A stretch of 64,000 nt of DNA from Betaproteobacteria bacterium. Lineage in GTDB: Bacteria > Pseudomonadota > Gammaproteobacteria > Burkholderiales > Rhodocyclaceae. Of the stretch, positions 8,701-18,716 are shown one piece after another (the first letter of the stretch is position 1; every line of letters starts with the position of its first letter). The notes under the pieces are model-generated. The model saw only the letters and a program-made list of their open reading frames with translations. It had not been told where the DNA came from and made no database searches. The translations under genes and the position numbers were made by a program. The stretch lies in the NCBI GenBank assembly GCA_016208415.1, contig JACQYB010000011.1, positions 62,001-126,000 on the forward strand, written 5' to 3'.

Positions 8701-10745
8701 CGGCGCGTGCTTCTTGGCGACGGCGAAGGCATCGACGATGTGGAAGCGGATCTTGCGCTCGCGCATCGTCTTTCTCGCCTGCGCCGGCAGTTCCCGCCAG
8801 ACCGCCTCGGGCGGGAGATTCGACTGCATGATGAACGTGCCCCCCGCCGCCAGTCCGCGCAGCGGGTTGGTGTGGCTGAACACCTTGTGGTCGGGCGAGA
8901 TGACGATTTCCACGTCTTCCAGCTCGGCGTTGGTGATCTTGATCGGCGCGGGGCTCAGGGTGATGTAGTAGTTGGTCGGCGCACCGCTCTTCTCGGAGCC
9001 GTATTTCGGCGCCGACTTGGAATAGAGGCCCAGCACCCCGGCGAGAATGTCGGTCAGCAGCTTGCCCGAGGCGATGGTGCCGTAGCCGCCCACCGAGTGG
9101 AAGCGCACGCGAAACGCGCCCTCCGGCAGCAGGTTGGGGTTGGGCCCGGTATCGAGCGCCATCAGCTCGGTCTCGGGATAGGCCGCCTTGAGGCGCGCCT
9201 GGAGTTCGGCCATGCGCGGCGCGGGGTTCTTCGAGAAGAACTGGGAGCCGAGGTAGACGAAGGGCGCGCTGCTCTCGCTGTCCATGTTGCGGAAGGCGGC
9301 GATCAGGTGACGCGGCTGCAGGTCGTGGCCGCCGAGACCGAAGATCGCGGTGGTGATCCTGGGCAGCGCATCGATCGGCGGGATGCCGGCGTGCCGGACC
9401 TGTGCGGCGTTTTCGCGCGCCTTGCACAGCGCCTGCGTCACCAGGCCGGTCAGCGCCGTCTGGTCGGAACGCTCCAGCACGGTCACCGCCTTCTTGCCCG
9501 CCAGCGCGGCCACCAGTTCGGCCTCGGGGAAGGGCTGGAGCAGCTTGATGGAGACCACGCCGACCTTGCTGCCCTGCGCGCGCAGGTAGGCGGCTACCGC
9601 CTCGGCGTCGTCGGTGACCGAACCCAGGCCCACCATGACCGTTTCGGCATCGTCGCACTCGAAGGTCTGCACCGGCGAGTACTCGCGTCCCGTCAGTTCG
9701 GCGTATTCGTCCATCGCCTGGCGCACGAAACGCGGCACCTCGCTGGCGAAGTGGGCGCGGTGATCCGCGGCACCGGCCTGGAAGTCGGGCTGGTTCTGCA
9801 CCGCGCCGGTCAGTCCGGGGTTGTGGATGTCGACCAGCGCCGGCACCAGTTGCCGCGTGCCCTTCTCGTGGGCGTTCAACCACTGGCGCTGCCACTGGCC
9901 GTGCAGTTCCTCCGGAATCCAGGCGAGCGTCTCGGCGATCTTCGCGCCTTCGTTGTCCTTCTCGATTTCGGCGGCATGGGCTTCCAGCCAACTGCGGATC
10001 GCCTTCATGCTGTCCGCTGCGATGTCGCCTTCGCGGCGCGCCAGGTACTGGCCGAGCTGGAACACCCGGCCCTTGGCGCCGAAGAGCACCTCCTGTGCCA
10101 CCGTCGGCGCCGCGATCCGGCCGGCCGGGTCGCCGAGGAACTCGCGCAGCAGTTCCGGCTCCGGCATCATCGCCTCGCTCATCATGTGGCTGGTGGAGAA
10201 GCCGTCCATCGCGTAGGCGACGGGAATCAGCGACAGGGAACTCACGCGGTAGGAGATCGCCGCCAGATGGGCGGCTTCCTGGGGGTTGGCGCCGAACCAT
10301 AGACGTCGTCATGGCCGGCCATCACGTTGAGCGAATGCTTCGAGACGACGCGCGCCGCCACATGCAGCACGAATCCGCCGACCTTCTTGCCGACGGTGAC
10401 GTAGTGCGCTTCGAGGCCGTACAGGATGCCCTGGCTCGACGAGGCGTTGGAGACGAACTTCCCGCCCGTCAGCGCCGCGCCGAGCGCACCGCTCTGCGCC
10501 GAATGCTCGCCTTCCGGCTCGAAGAAGAAGGGGTGCTTGCCCCAGACATTGCGGCCGCCGTCGGCGCGGAACGCCTCGTAGATCTCGGATATCTCCGTGG
10601 AAGGCGTGATCGGGTAGCCGATCACGCCGCCGCACACATGCCCCATGACCTGGGCGACCGCGCCGTTGCCATGAATGACGCTGGGGATGCCTGGATGTTT
10701 GGCGTTGACCTGCGCTGTCGCCTTTGATTTCGCTCGTGCGTCCAT
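5764..10745 (-). pseudogene. nifJ: Pyruvate (2-oxoacid):ferredoxin oxidoreductase, single chain, frame broken near 10295
   Basis: Converts pyruvate, CoA and oxidised ferredoxin to acetyl-CoA, CO2 and reduced ferredoxin. All domains are present: the N-terminal TPP half (GYPITPSTE), the gamma-type domain (FHSVGGYGT), two 4Fe-4S motifs (CTGCVECALVC, CTGCLECVAVC), the TPP half (GGDGATYDIGFG) and a C-terminal ferredoxin-like segment (CTDCKTC). The first 150 residues (10300-10745) are in one frame and the rest (from about 10290 downward) in another. The break lies between HDDVYG and FGANPQEAAHLAA. Several expected residues are missing, and adding 3n+1 bases restores the frame. This is either a true pseudogene or a sequence error. 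ATG at 10743-10745. Confidence 0.85.
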
Positions 10746-11233
10746 GATGCCGTGTCCGTATGTTGTCCGAGGTTCCGAGGGAATGATGCGCTGCCGCAAT
10801 GCCTGCAGCACATCGATACGACTGACGCGCAAAATCCGGCAGGCAGGACAATTATCGTTTGGGCTTCCGCGACAAACGCCTTGCGGGCGCGGGCCGCGGA
10901 GCCCTTCACGGTGCGGCCGAAGATCGGGTCCGGCCTACTGGGACAGGCGGACGGGATATGTCTGCCCGACGGGTCACGGGCGCGGTTGCGCCGCGCCCGT
11001 GTTCGTGAAGCACCGAGTATACGAAGATTGCTGCGGTGCGTTAATTGATGATTTTTATAGAAACAAACTTGCGAACTTATTTTCCCGCGGCGGCGGTTCC
11101 TGCCGCGCGGAGCGGGGAACCACGGGAAACCAGGGTGCCTTGCCGCGCTTAAGTCAAAAACGCGGACCCTGCCGCTTGGGGGCGGGAATGGGGGAGGGCA
11201 AACCGGGGCGCCACGCCCGCCCCGGTGGGACGC
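10746..11233. other. 488-bp intergenic region upstream of the PFOR gene
   Basis: No gene recognised. It contains a perfect 11-bp hairpin (CACGGGCGCGG/CCGCGCCCGTG) near 10977-11003. A distinctly AT-rich stretch at about 11040-11085 is out of character for this genome and is a candidate promoter region for the PFOR-Nfn operon on the minus strand. No clear -35/-10 pair could be fixed. Confidence 0.5.
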
Positions 11234-12504
<1,271 letters not shown>

Positions 12505-12589
12505 CTAGCATGGCGGGCTGCACTCCCATGCCCCCGGTACCACTTCCGGAGCATGGCGGGGGAGCGAGCGGCGGTGCGTGGCCGGGGTG

Positions 12590-12997
12590 TCACTGCATTT
12601 CCGCCAGGACATCCACCTGCATGCGCCGCCACGGATTGCGGGCGCGGGTGAGTGCGGCGATGCGCCCGCTCACCCGGGTGCCCCGGTCCATCTCCGCGGA
12701 CACCACCCGGTTCTCCGCCCGCGGCAGGTAGCCGAGTTTGCGGCCCTGCCATTCCACGCGCACGGCGCGGGGGTCGTGGGCATTGTCGGGTTCGCGCACC
12801 AGGGCCAGTTCGTCGCCCACCCGCAACTGCTCCCACACCTGCTCGCCGTCGTGGAAGGAGAAGCCGGCCAGGGGGGAGCGTTGCACGAGGATGCGCATCT
12901 GCTGCGCCCACGCCGGCGGGCAGGCTGCCACGAGCCCCGCCAGCGCCAGGGCCGGCATCGCGCGCAGCCAGGTTCGCCGCTTCGATTTGGCCTTCAT
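12590..12997 (-). CDS. Exported HIRAN-domain protein
   Basis: 135 aa. The N-terminus is a signal peptide (KRR, then [10 protein letters not shown] and a likely cut after AWA). The mature part is nearly all HIRAN domain: [18 protein letters not shown], then [23 protein letters not shown] domains in helicases bind single-stranded 3' DNA ends; in small stand-alone bacterial proteins the role is unknown, and export makes a DNA role uncertain. It lies directly after yraN (3 nt gap) and before diaA. Confidence 0.75.
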   Translation of the reverse strand: MKAKSKRRTWLRAMPALALAGLVAACPPAWAQQMRILVQRSPLAGFSFHDGEQVWEQLRVGDELALVREPDNAHDPRAVRVEWQGRKLGYLPRAENRVVSAEMDRGTRVSGRIAALTRARNPWRRMQVDVLAEMQ

Positions 12998-13000
12998 CGG

Positions 13001-13351
13001 CTATCCAGCATCGAAGGCATGCTTCACCCACTCGATGCGGGCGGCGTCCAGGCCGTCGAGCAGGATGGCGTCGAAGCGGCACGGGCGGCTGGCCCAGGAC
13101 GGGCGGCTGGCCAGCAGCAGGCGTGCCGCCAGCACGATGCGGGCGCGCTTGCGGGCGTCGATGCTGGCGGCGGCGCCGCCGAAGCGGCTGTTGCGGCGCA
13201 GGCGCACTTCCGCGAACACCAGGGTGGCGCCGTCCTGCGCCACCAGGTCGATCTCGCCGCCGCGGCAGCGCCAGTTGCGCACCAGCACGCGCAGGCCCTG
13301 GCGGGCGAGGAAGTCCGCTGCCAGCGCCTCGGCGGCCTCACCGGGCTTCAC
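13001..13351 (-). CDS. yraN: UPF0102 family nuclease-like protein YraN
   Basis: 116 aa from the GTG at 13349-13351. It shows the UPF0102 pattern: [46 protein letters not shown] and [18 protein letters not shown]. The D and E residues sit where a restriction-endonuclease-like fold has its active site. Biochemical role unknown. An upstream ATG (13465) would add 38 low-complexity residues and overlap rsmI; the GTG has a GGAAG six bases before it and gives the usual family length. Confidence 0.85.
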   Translation of the reverse strand: MKPGEAAEALAADFLARQGLRVLVRNWRCRGGEIDLVAQDGATLVFAEVRLRRNSRFGGAAASIDARKRARIVLAARLLLASRPSWASRPCRFDAILLDGLDAARIEWVKHAFDAG

Positions 13352-13416
13352 GGGCGGCTTCCGGTGCGGCTTTCGGCGCGATTGCCCGGGACGGCCCGAG
13401 GCGGCAGAATGCGCGG

Positions 13417-14313
13417 ATGACGGAGGACAGGCATGGGCGGGCGGTGGCGATGATGGCGCCGGCATTATATGTGGTGGCCACGCCGCTCGGGAACCTGGAG
13501 GACATCACCCTGCGCGCCCTGCAGGTGCTGGCGGCGGTGGATTGCGTGGCCGCGGAGGACACGCGCCACACCACCGGGCTCCTGCGCCACCATGGCATCG
13601 GCACGCGCCTGCTGGCGGTGCACGAGCACAACGAGGCCGCCGCCGCCGGCCAGGTGATCGCCCGCCTGGCGCAGGGCCAGGCGGTGGCGCTGGTGTCCGA
13701 TGCCGGCACGCCGGGCATCTCCGATCCCGGCGCGCGGCTGGTGGCCGCCGTGCAGGCCGCCGGCCATCGCGTGATTCCGATCCCGGGCCCCAGCGCCGTG
13801 GCGGCGGCCCTGTGCGCCAGCGGCCTGGCGGCGGAGCGCTTCCACTTCTGCGGTTTCCTGCCGCCCAGGCCCCAGGCGCGGCGCGCGGCCATCGAGCAGT
13901 TGCGCGCACTGCCCTGTACCCTCGTGTTCTACGAGGCGCCCCACCGCATCGCCGAGTGCGTAGACGACCTGGCCGCCGGCCTGGAACCGGAGCGCGAAGT
14001 GGTGATCTGCCGCGAACTCACCAAGCTGTTCGAGCAGATCCGGCGCATGCCGCTGGCCCGGGCACCGGCCTGGCTGGCGGCCGATCCAGACCACCGGCGT
14101 GGCGAGTTCGTGCTGGTGGTCTCGGCCCCGCCCCCCGCCGACGATCTGTCCGCCGAGGCGCTGCGCACGCTGGAGTTGCTGCGCGCCGAACTGCCCCTGG
14201 CCAGCGCCGTGCGCCTGGCCGCCGCCATCACCGGCGCACCGCGAAAGCGGCTGTACGAAGCCGCGCTCGCCGCCGCACGCGACGTCGAATCCACCGCTGG
14301 CCCCGAGACATGA
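13417..14313 (+). CDS. rsmI: 16S rRNA (cytidine-1402-2'-O)-methyltransferase
   Basis: 298 aa. Methylates the ribose of C1402 in the decoding centre using SAM. It has the tetrapyrrole-methylase fold: [20 protein letters not shown] at the N-terminus, [40 protein letters not shown] and YEAPHRI. The start is either ATG 13417 or ATG 13450 (MMAPALYVV); the first gives a length closer to known RsmI. It diverges from yraN. Its stop overlaps the pyrC start (ATGA). Confidence 0.92.
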   Translation: MTEDRHGRAVAMMAPALYVVATPLGNLEDITLRALQVLAAVDCVAAEDTRHTTGLLRHHGIGTRLLAVHEHNEAAAAGQVIARLAQGQAVALVSDAGTPGISDPGARLVAAVQAAGHRVIPIPGPSAVAAALCASGLAAERFHFCGFLPPRPQARRAAIEQLRALPCTLVFYEAPHRIAECVDDLAAGLEPEREVVICRELTKLFEQIRRMPLARAPAWLAADPDHRRGEFVLVVSAPPPADDLSAEALRTLELLRAELPLASAVRLAAAITGAPRKRLYEAALAAARDVESTAGPET

Positions 14314-15443
14314 CCACGACCGCTCCCACCCTCACCCTCACCCGTCCCGACGACTGGCACCTGCACCTGCGCGACGGCGCGGCCCTGGCGGCCGTGCTGC
14401 CGGATACGGCGCGCCGCTTCGCCCGCGCCATCGTCATGCCCAACCTGCGCCCGCCGCTGACCACCACCGCCCAGGCGGCGGCCTACCGCGACCGCATCCT
14501 CGCCGCCCTGCCGCCGCGCCTCAAGTTCCGGCCGCTGATGACGTTGTATCTGACGGACAACACGCCGCCGCAGGAGATCGACCGGGCGCGGGAGAGCGGT
14601 TTGGTGCACGCGGTGAAGCTCTACCCCGCCGGCGCCACGACCCATTCCGACGCCGGCGTGACTGACATCGGGGAGTGCCTTGCAACGCTGGCGCGCATGG
14701 AAGAACTGGGCGTGCCGCTGCTGGTGCATGGCGAGGTGACGGATCCGGCGGTGGACGTGTTCGACCGCGAGCAGGTGTTCATCGACCGGGTGCTGGCGCC
14801 GTTGCTGAAGCGCTTCCCGCGGCTGCGAACCGTGTTCGAGCACATCACCACGCGCGAGGCGGCGCAGTTCGTGGTGGAGGCGGGTCCGCAGGTGGCGGCC
14901 ACCATCACGGCGCACCACCTGCTGATGAACCGCAACGCGATTTTCGCCGGCGGCCTGCGCCCGCACCATTACTGCCTGCCGGTGCTCAAGCGCGAGGAGC
15001 ACCGCCGGGCGCTGGTGGCGGCGGCGGTGTCGGGGAATCCGAAGTTCTTCCTCGGCACCGATTCGGCGCCCCATGCGCGCGGCGCCAAGGAAACGGCCTG
15101 TGGCTGCGCCGGCTGCTACACCGCCCATGCCGGCATCGAGCTGTATGCCGAGGCCTTCGAGGCGGCCGGGGCGCTGGATCGCCTGGAGGGGTTCGCGGCC
15201 TTCCATGGCGCGGATTTCTACGGCCTGCCGCGCAATGGGGAACGCGTCACGCTGGTGCGGGAGGCCTGGGCGGTACCCTGCGCGCAGCCCTTCGGCGCGG
15301 GCGAGGAACTGGTGCCGTTACGCGCCGGCGAGACGGTGGCGTGGCGATTGATGGAGACAGGGAAAGATGTCGTCGAGACCACTGCCCGCGATGGCGGGAA
15401 TGCTGAGCCTGGCCGGGATGCTGCTGGCGGGCTGCGTCAATGA
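14310..15443 (+). CDS. pyrC: Dihydroorotase (class II)
   Basis: 377 aa. Cyclises N-carbamoyl-L-aspartate to dihydroorotate in pyrimidine synthesis. Zinc ligands are visible in the [10 protein letters not shown] motif, the Lys in [28 protein letters not shown] and LGTDSAPH. The enzyme normally ends near [13 protein letters not shown]. Here the frame runs about 25 residues further through the start of the next gene before a stop, so the tail is probably non-functional extension. Coupled to rsmI by ATGA. Confidence 0.93.
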   Translation: MTTTAPTLTLTRPDDWHLHLRDGAALAAVLPDTARRFARAIVMPNLRPPLTTTAQAAAYRDRILAALPPRLKFRPLMTLYLTDNTPPQEIDRARESGLVHAVKLYPAGATTHSDAGVTDIGECLATLARMEELGVPLLVHGEVTDPAVDVFDREQVFIDRVLAPLLKRFPRLRTVFEHITTREAAQFVVEAGPQVAATITAHHLLMNRNAIFAGGLRPHHYCLPVLKREEHRRALVAAAVSGNPKFFLGTDSAPHARGAKETACGCAGCYTAHAGIELYAEAFEAAGALDRLEGFAAFHGADFYGLPRNGERVTLVREAWAVPCAQPFGAGEELVPLRAGETVAWRLMETGKDVVETTARDGGNAEPGRDAAGGLRQ

Positions 15444-15807
15444 CGCCGCAACGTTTCAGGCCGAGGGGCAGGAGCCGGCGTTGACCCTCATCCGGCAACA
15501 ACCCTACTTCTGGAGCAAGCGCGCGGACCTGGCACTGGTGGTGGCGCGCCTGCCCGAATGCCAGCGTCGCCACCACCTGGTGGCCTCCCGCGACGGCAAG
15601 GCGCGCAGCGACCTCTACCAGACCCAATCCGGCCACTTCCTGTTCAAGCGCGGCCGTACCTGGTATTCCATCGACACCGGACGCTGCAGCCTGGAGAAGG
15701 CCGAAGCGCCCGGACAGCAGGCAACCGGCACCTTGCTGGGTTCGTTCGACGAGCGTGCGGGTCGCCTGCGCTTCGTTGCGGCCGAAGCTCCCGTGGCCCG
15801 GCGCTGA
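15367..15807 (+). CDS. Small lipoprotein of unknown function
   Basis: 146 aa. A short signal peptide ends in the lipobox LLAGC (Cys about residue 22), with Val-Asn after the Cys. The mature part has conserved-looking aromatic and Cys positions ([33 protein letters not shown]) that could form a disulfide. I do not recognise the family. It overlaps the 3' end of pyrC by 77 nt, so it is probably in the rsmI-pyrC operon. Confidence 0.7.
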   Translation: MSSRPLPAMAGMLSLAGMLLAGCVNDAATFQAEGQEPALTLIRQQPYFWSKRADLALVVARLPECQRRHHLVASRDGKARSDLYQTQSGHFLFKRGRTWYSIDTGRCSLEKAEAPGQQATGTLLGSFDERAGRLRFVAAEAPVARR

Positions 15808-15813
15808 CCCTCT

Positions 15814-15883
15814 CGCCGCCGGGCCGCCCCAAGGCGAGGGCCGCCCCCCTGGGGGGCAGCGCAGCGTGGGGGCTCACCCCCCG
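15814..15883. repeat. Dispersed GC-rich palindromic repeat, family B, copy 2
   Basis: GCCGCCGGGCCGCCCCAAGGC, then CCCCCCTGGGGGGCAGC and GCAGCGTGGGGG, the same order as at 989-1050. It lies just after the lipoprotein gene and before the converging TIM-barrel gene. Confidence 0.78.
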
Positions 15884-15991
15884 CCGCCGGGCCGTCGGCA
15901 ATTCCCTTCCCGCAGTTCTGAAGATCCCTCGGGCTTGAGCCGCGGCGGACGCGCCGAGGCCTGCGGTCTTGCGGGCATTGCACGGACCACC

Positions 15992-16025
15992 GGCCCGGGA
16001 CACGACCTGCGCCGCGTCCCGGGCC
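15992..16025. terminator. Hairpin between convergent genes
   Basis: GGCCCGGGAC and GTCCCGGGCC are exact reverse complements around a 14-nt loop. The hairpin lies 31 nt after the stop of the TIM-barrel gene on the minus strand. There is no clear T tract, so termination is only suggested. Confidence 0.4.
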
Positions 16026-16056
16026 GATGATCCGGCAACCGTTGCGGGTCGGGAAC

Positions 16057-18285
16057 CTACCCCAGCCAGGGGCTCAGCACCAGCAGCGCCGCCAGGGCGT
16101 CGTCGCCGGTCACCCGGGTGCCGTCGTAGGGCGTCGCCGTGAAGGGGCCCACGGTGCCGGCAAGGCTGACCTTGGCATCGGCCACGAGCAGGCCGAGGTG
16201 GCTGCTGCCCCGCACATCGATGCGCTCGGTGAGGGCCGAGGGCGCGGTGTAGGTGCGCGGCCAGCTTCCCGAGGTGAACAGGCCCACCACCTGGGATCCC
16301 GCCTTGCCCACGGCGATGCTGGGCGAGCGGAACTGGGTGGTGAAGCCGCTGTTCTGCACCGCCACGCGTTCCACCGGGGCGTTGGGATCGACGCCGCCGT
16401 AGGTGGTCAGGCCGGCGACGAACTCGGCGGATGCGCTGGTGCGGAAGGTGAAGCTGGCCGGGTCGCCGCTGGCCAGGGTGCGCGTGAAGACCCACAGCTT
16501 CGACCGGCCGAAGGTCGAGTCCTGGGCCAGCCGCTGGGTCCAGCCGCTGGGTGCGGTGACGGTGACGCTCTTCGAATAGACCGAGATCGCCGCCACGGCG
16601 AGCTGTCCGGCCGCCGCCGCGGATGGCTTCGCCACGTTGATGCTGGTGCCGGCGCCGGAAATGGCGGGTGCGGCGGTGGCGAATTCCACCACGCCGGTGG
16701 TGGGCGGGGGCGTCGTGCCTGTATTCGTATTGGTGTTCGTGTTCGTGTTCGTGTTGGTGTTTGTATTTGTATACGTGTTGGTGTCGGTATCGCCGCTGCG
16801 CTCGCTCATGCCGGCGGGCGGGGTGAAGCTGCGTGGCCAGCTTCCGGAGGCGAACAGCCCGATGACGCGTGCACCGCCCTTGGCCACCGTCACGGTGGAG
16901 GAGCGGAACTGGCTGCTGAAGCCGCTGTTCTGCACGCCGATGTTGCCGATGGGGCTGCTGGCGTCCGCGCCGCTGTAGGTGACCAGGGTTCCCACGTGGT
17001 TGGCGCTGGCGCTCAGGGCGAAGGAATAACTGGCGGGTTCGCCGGAGCCGAGCACGCGGGTGAACACCCACAGCTTCGAGCGGCCGCTGGTGCAGTCCTG
17101 GGCCAGGCGCTGGGTCCAGCCCGCGGGTGGGGTGACCGCCACGCTCTTCGAGAACACCGAAATCGCCGCCACCGCCAACTGGCCCGCGGCCGCCGTCGAG
17201 GGTCGCGCGAGGTTCGCGCTCACGCCCGTGCCGGCGATTCCCGCCGCTGCCGCGGCGAATTCCACCGTGCCCGTGGTGGTTGCGGGGGGCGGCGCCGGGG
17301 GCGGGGCCGGGGTCGGTTCCGTGATGCGTCCGCCGTCCAGGTCGGCGTAGGCCCTGTCGAGCCAGCCGCTGATGGTGGCGTTCTTCTCCGGCCCGCCGAT
17401 GAGTCCGACGGTGGACTCGTAGTTGTCGTGGGCGTAGAAGCACACCGCCTCCAGGCCGGCGGCGTTGCAGGCCTTGGTCGTTTCGTAGAGGGCGCGCCCC
17501 TTCTGGTCGGCGCTCATGCGCGCGAACCACTCGCCGCCCCAGGTCGGCCCGTAGCCCAGTTCGGTGACGGCCAGGCGCATGCCCGGCTTGCCGGCCGCCG
17601 CGCACCAGCCCTTGACCTGGTTGATGCTCGACTCGATGGTGGTGGGCGCGCCCACTGCGGCCGCGCCGTAGTTGTAGGGATGCCAGGCCAGGACATCGTA
17701 CCAGTTGGACATGGGCGTGCCGTCGGAGCAGCGCGCCGCCAGGAACTGGGGAATCATGCTCCAGTAGCTCTGCGCCGGCGAGTACACGGGAATGGCGCTG
17801 TTGACGCGCTTGGCGGCGCGGTAGAGGCGCTGCTGCACGTCGGCCAGGCGCGTCCAGTCCATGGAGGCGAATTCCGGGATGGGTTCGTTCCAGCCTTCCA
17901 CCGCGTAGAGATAGCCGGCGTTCCAGGCCCAGGTGATGAAGCGGTAGCAGTAGTCCTCATACTGGTTCAGATCCCGCGGACCGGAGCGGCGGCCGGGGAT
18001 GCCGTAGAGCGTGCGCCCCTGGTAGGCGTCGGGCTCCGTGGGCCTCAGGGCGGCCCAGGTCGGTACGGCACCGAAGCACTTGAGCACCTTGACCCCGCGC
18101 GCCTTCCACTGGCTGTACACCCGTTCGATCTTCGCGAAGTCGATGGTGTTGTCCGATTTCCACACGCTGAAACAGTGCAATCCCTCGCAATCCCAGTCGC
18201 GCCAGACGGAAATGCGATAGGTGGGCGCCACCGAGGCGCCGCCGTTGAACAAGCGATGGGAGTGCATGCTGAGACGAATGGCCAT
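16057..18285 (-). CDS. Clan GH-A-like TIM-barrel protein with two beta-sandwich-like C-terminal domains (paralog A)
   Basis: 742 aa. Residues 1-315 look like a glycoside hydrolase barrel: GWNEP (E134, candidate acid/base) and TELGYGPTWGG (E242, candidate nucleophile). A Pro/Ala linker leads to a beta-rich domain (340-498) that lacks its last ~45 residues, then a Thr-Asn repeat linker (500-523), then a complete copy of the domain (531-740). The domain pattern (AGQLAVAAISV, PAGWTQRLAQD, VQNSGF.TQFRS, VGLF.SGSWPR) resembles modules in bacterial surface and phage structural proteins. No signal peptide is seen. An AAGGAGA ribosome site precedes the ATG. Substrate and location are unknown. A paralog lies immediately upstream. 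Confidence 0.65.
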   Translation of the reverse strand: MAIRLSMHSHRLFNGGASVAPTYRISVWRDWDCEGLHCFSVWKSDNTIDFAKIERVYSQWKARGVKVLKCFGAVPTWAALRPTEPDAYQGRTLYGIPGRRSGPRDLNQYEDYCYRFITWAWNAGYLYAVEGWNEPIPEFASMDWTRLADVQQRLYRAAKRVNSAIPVYSPAQSYWSMIPQFLAARCSDGTPMSNWYDVLAWHPYNYGAAAVGAPTTIESSINQVKGWCAAAGKPGMRLAVTELGYGPTWGGEWFARMSADQKGRALYETTKACNAAGLEAVCFYAHDNYESTVGLIGGPEKNATISGWLDRAYADLDGGRITEPTPAPPPAPPPATTTGTVEFAAAAAGIAGTGVSANLARPSTAAAGQLAVAAISVFSKSVAVTPPAGWTQRLAQDCTSGRSKLWVFTRVLGSGEPASYSFALSASANHVGTLVTYSGADASSPIGNIGVQNSGFSSQFRSSTVTVAKGGARVIGLFASGSWPRSFTPPAGMSERSGDTDTNTYTNTNTNTNTNTNTNTNTGTTPPPTTGVVEFATAAPAISGAGTSINVAKPSAAAAGQLAVAAISVYSKSVTVTAPSGWTQRLAQDSTFGRSKLWVFTRTLASGDPASFTFRTSASAEFVAGLTTYGGVDPNAPVERVAVQNSGFTTQFRSPSIAVGKAGSQVVGLFTSGSWPRTYTAPSALTERIDVRGSSHLGLLVADAKVSLAGTVGPFTATPYDGTRVTGDDALAALLVLSPWLG
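16716..16788. repeat. 6-bp microsatellite encoding the Thr-Asn linker
   Basis: About a dozen GTATTC/GTGTTC/GTATTG-type hexamers in tandem (plus-strand sense) encode alternating Thr and Asn in paralog A. Because the unit is six bases, copy-number change alters linker length without a frameshift. Confidence 0.85.
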
Positions 18286-18716
18286 GTTTCGGTCTCCTTG
18301 AGGGTGCGAGAGGTCGCCGATGCATACGCCCCAACGTCGCGCACACGGGTCTCCGACGCTGGGCTGCAGGGTGTGGCGCGCAAGCAGTCCCCGGACGATG
18401 AAGGGGCTGGCTTGTTGTCGCTACGTGGGGTTAACGGACGGGATTGGGGAAAGATTAGCTTTGAGGCGGAAAAAATTGAAAAAGGCATTCCGACCCGCCA
18501 GGGCGGGCCAGCGCCTGCCGGGTGGCAGCGCCGGTAGCGCCGCCGGGCCTGGTTGGGGGGCGTCGCCCGGACGACGGGAGACACCCCGCAGCATCCCGAC
18601 CGGCCGGGGGCGGAGGGGTGCCGGAGACGCGCCGCCTCCGGCACGTGACGCGGGCCCCAACGGCATGGGGGCCGGACTGGCGGTGAGCGGGGGCGGCTTG
18701 GCGGCCCCGTCTGCGC
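18286..18716. other. 431-bp region between the two TIM-barrel paralogs
   Basis: No gene recognised. It contains a hairpin (TGCCGGAG/CTCCGGCA) near 18618-18643 that could end transcription of paralog B. An A-rich stretch (GGAAAAAATTGAAAAAGG) near 18470-18485 is a candidate promoter area for paralog A. The gap suggests the paralogs are transcribed separately. Confidence 0.45.

Noticed and set aside
5863-10302. Very long plus-strand open frame opposite PFOR
   Set aside because: Same cause. No motif, no start signal, composition typical of antisense shadows.
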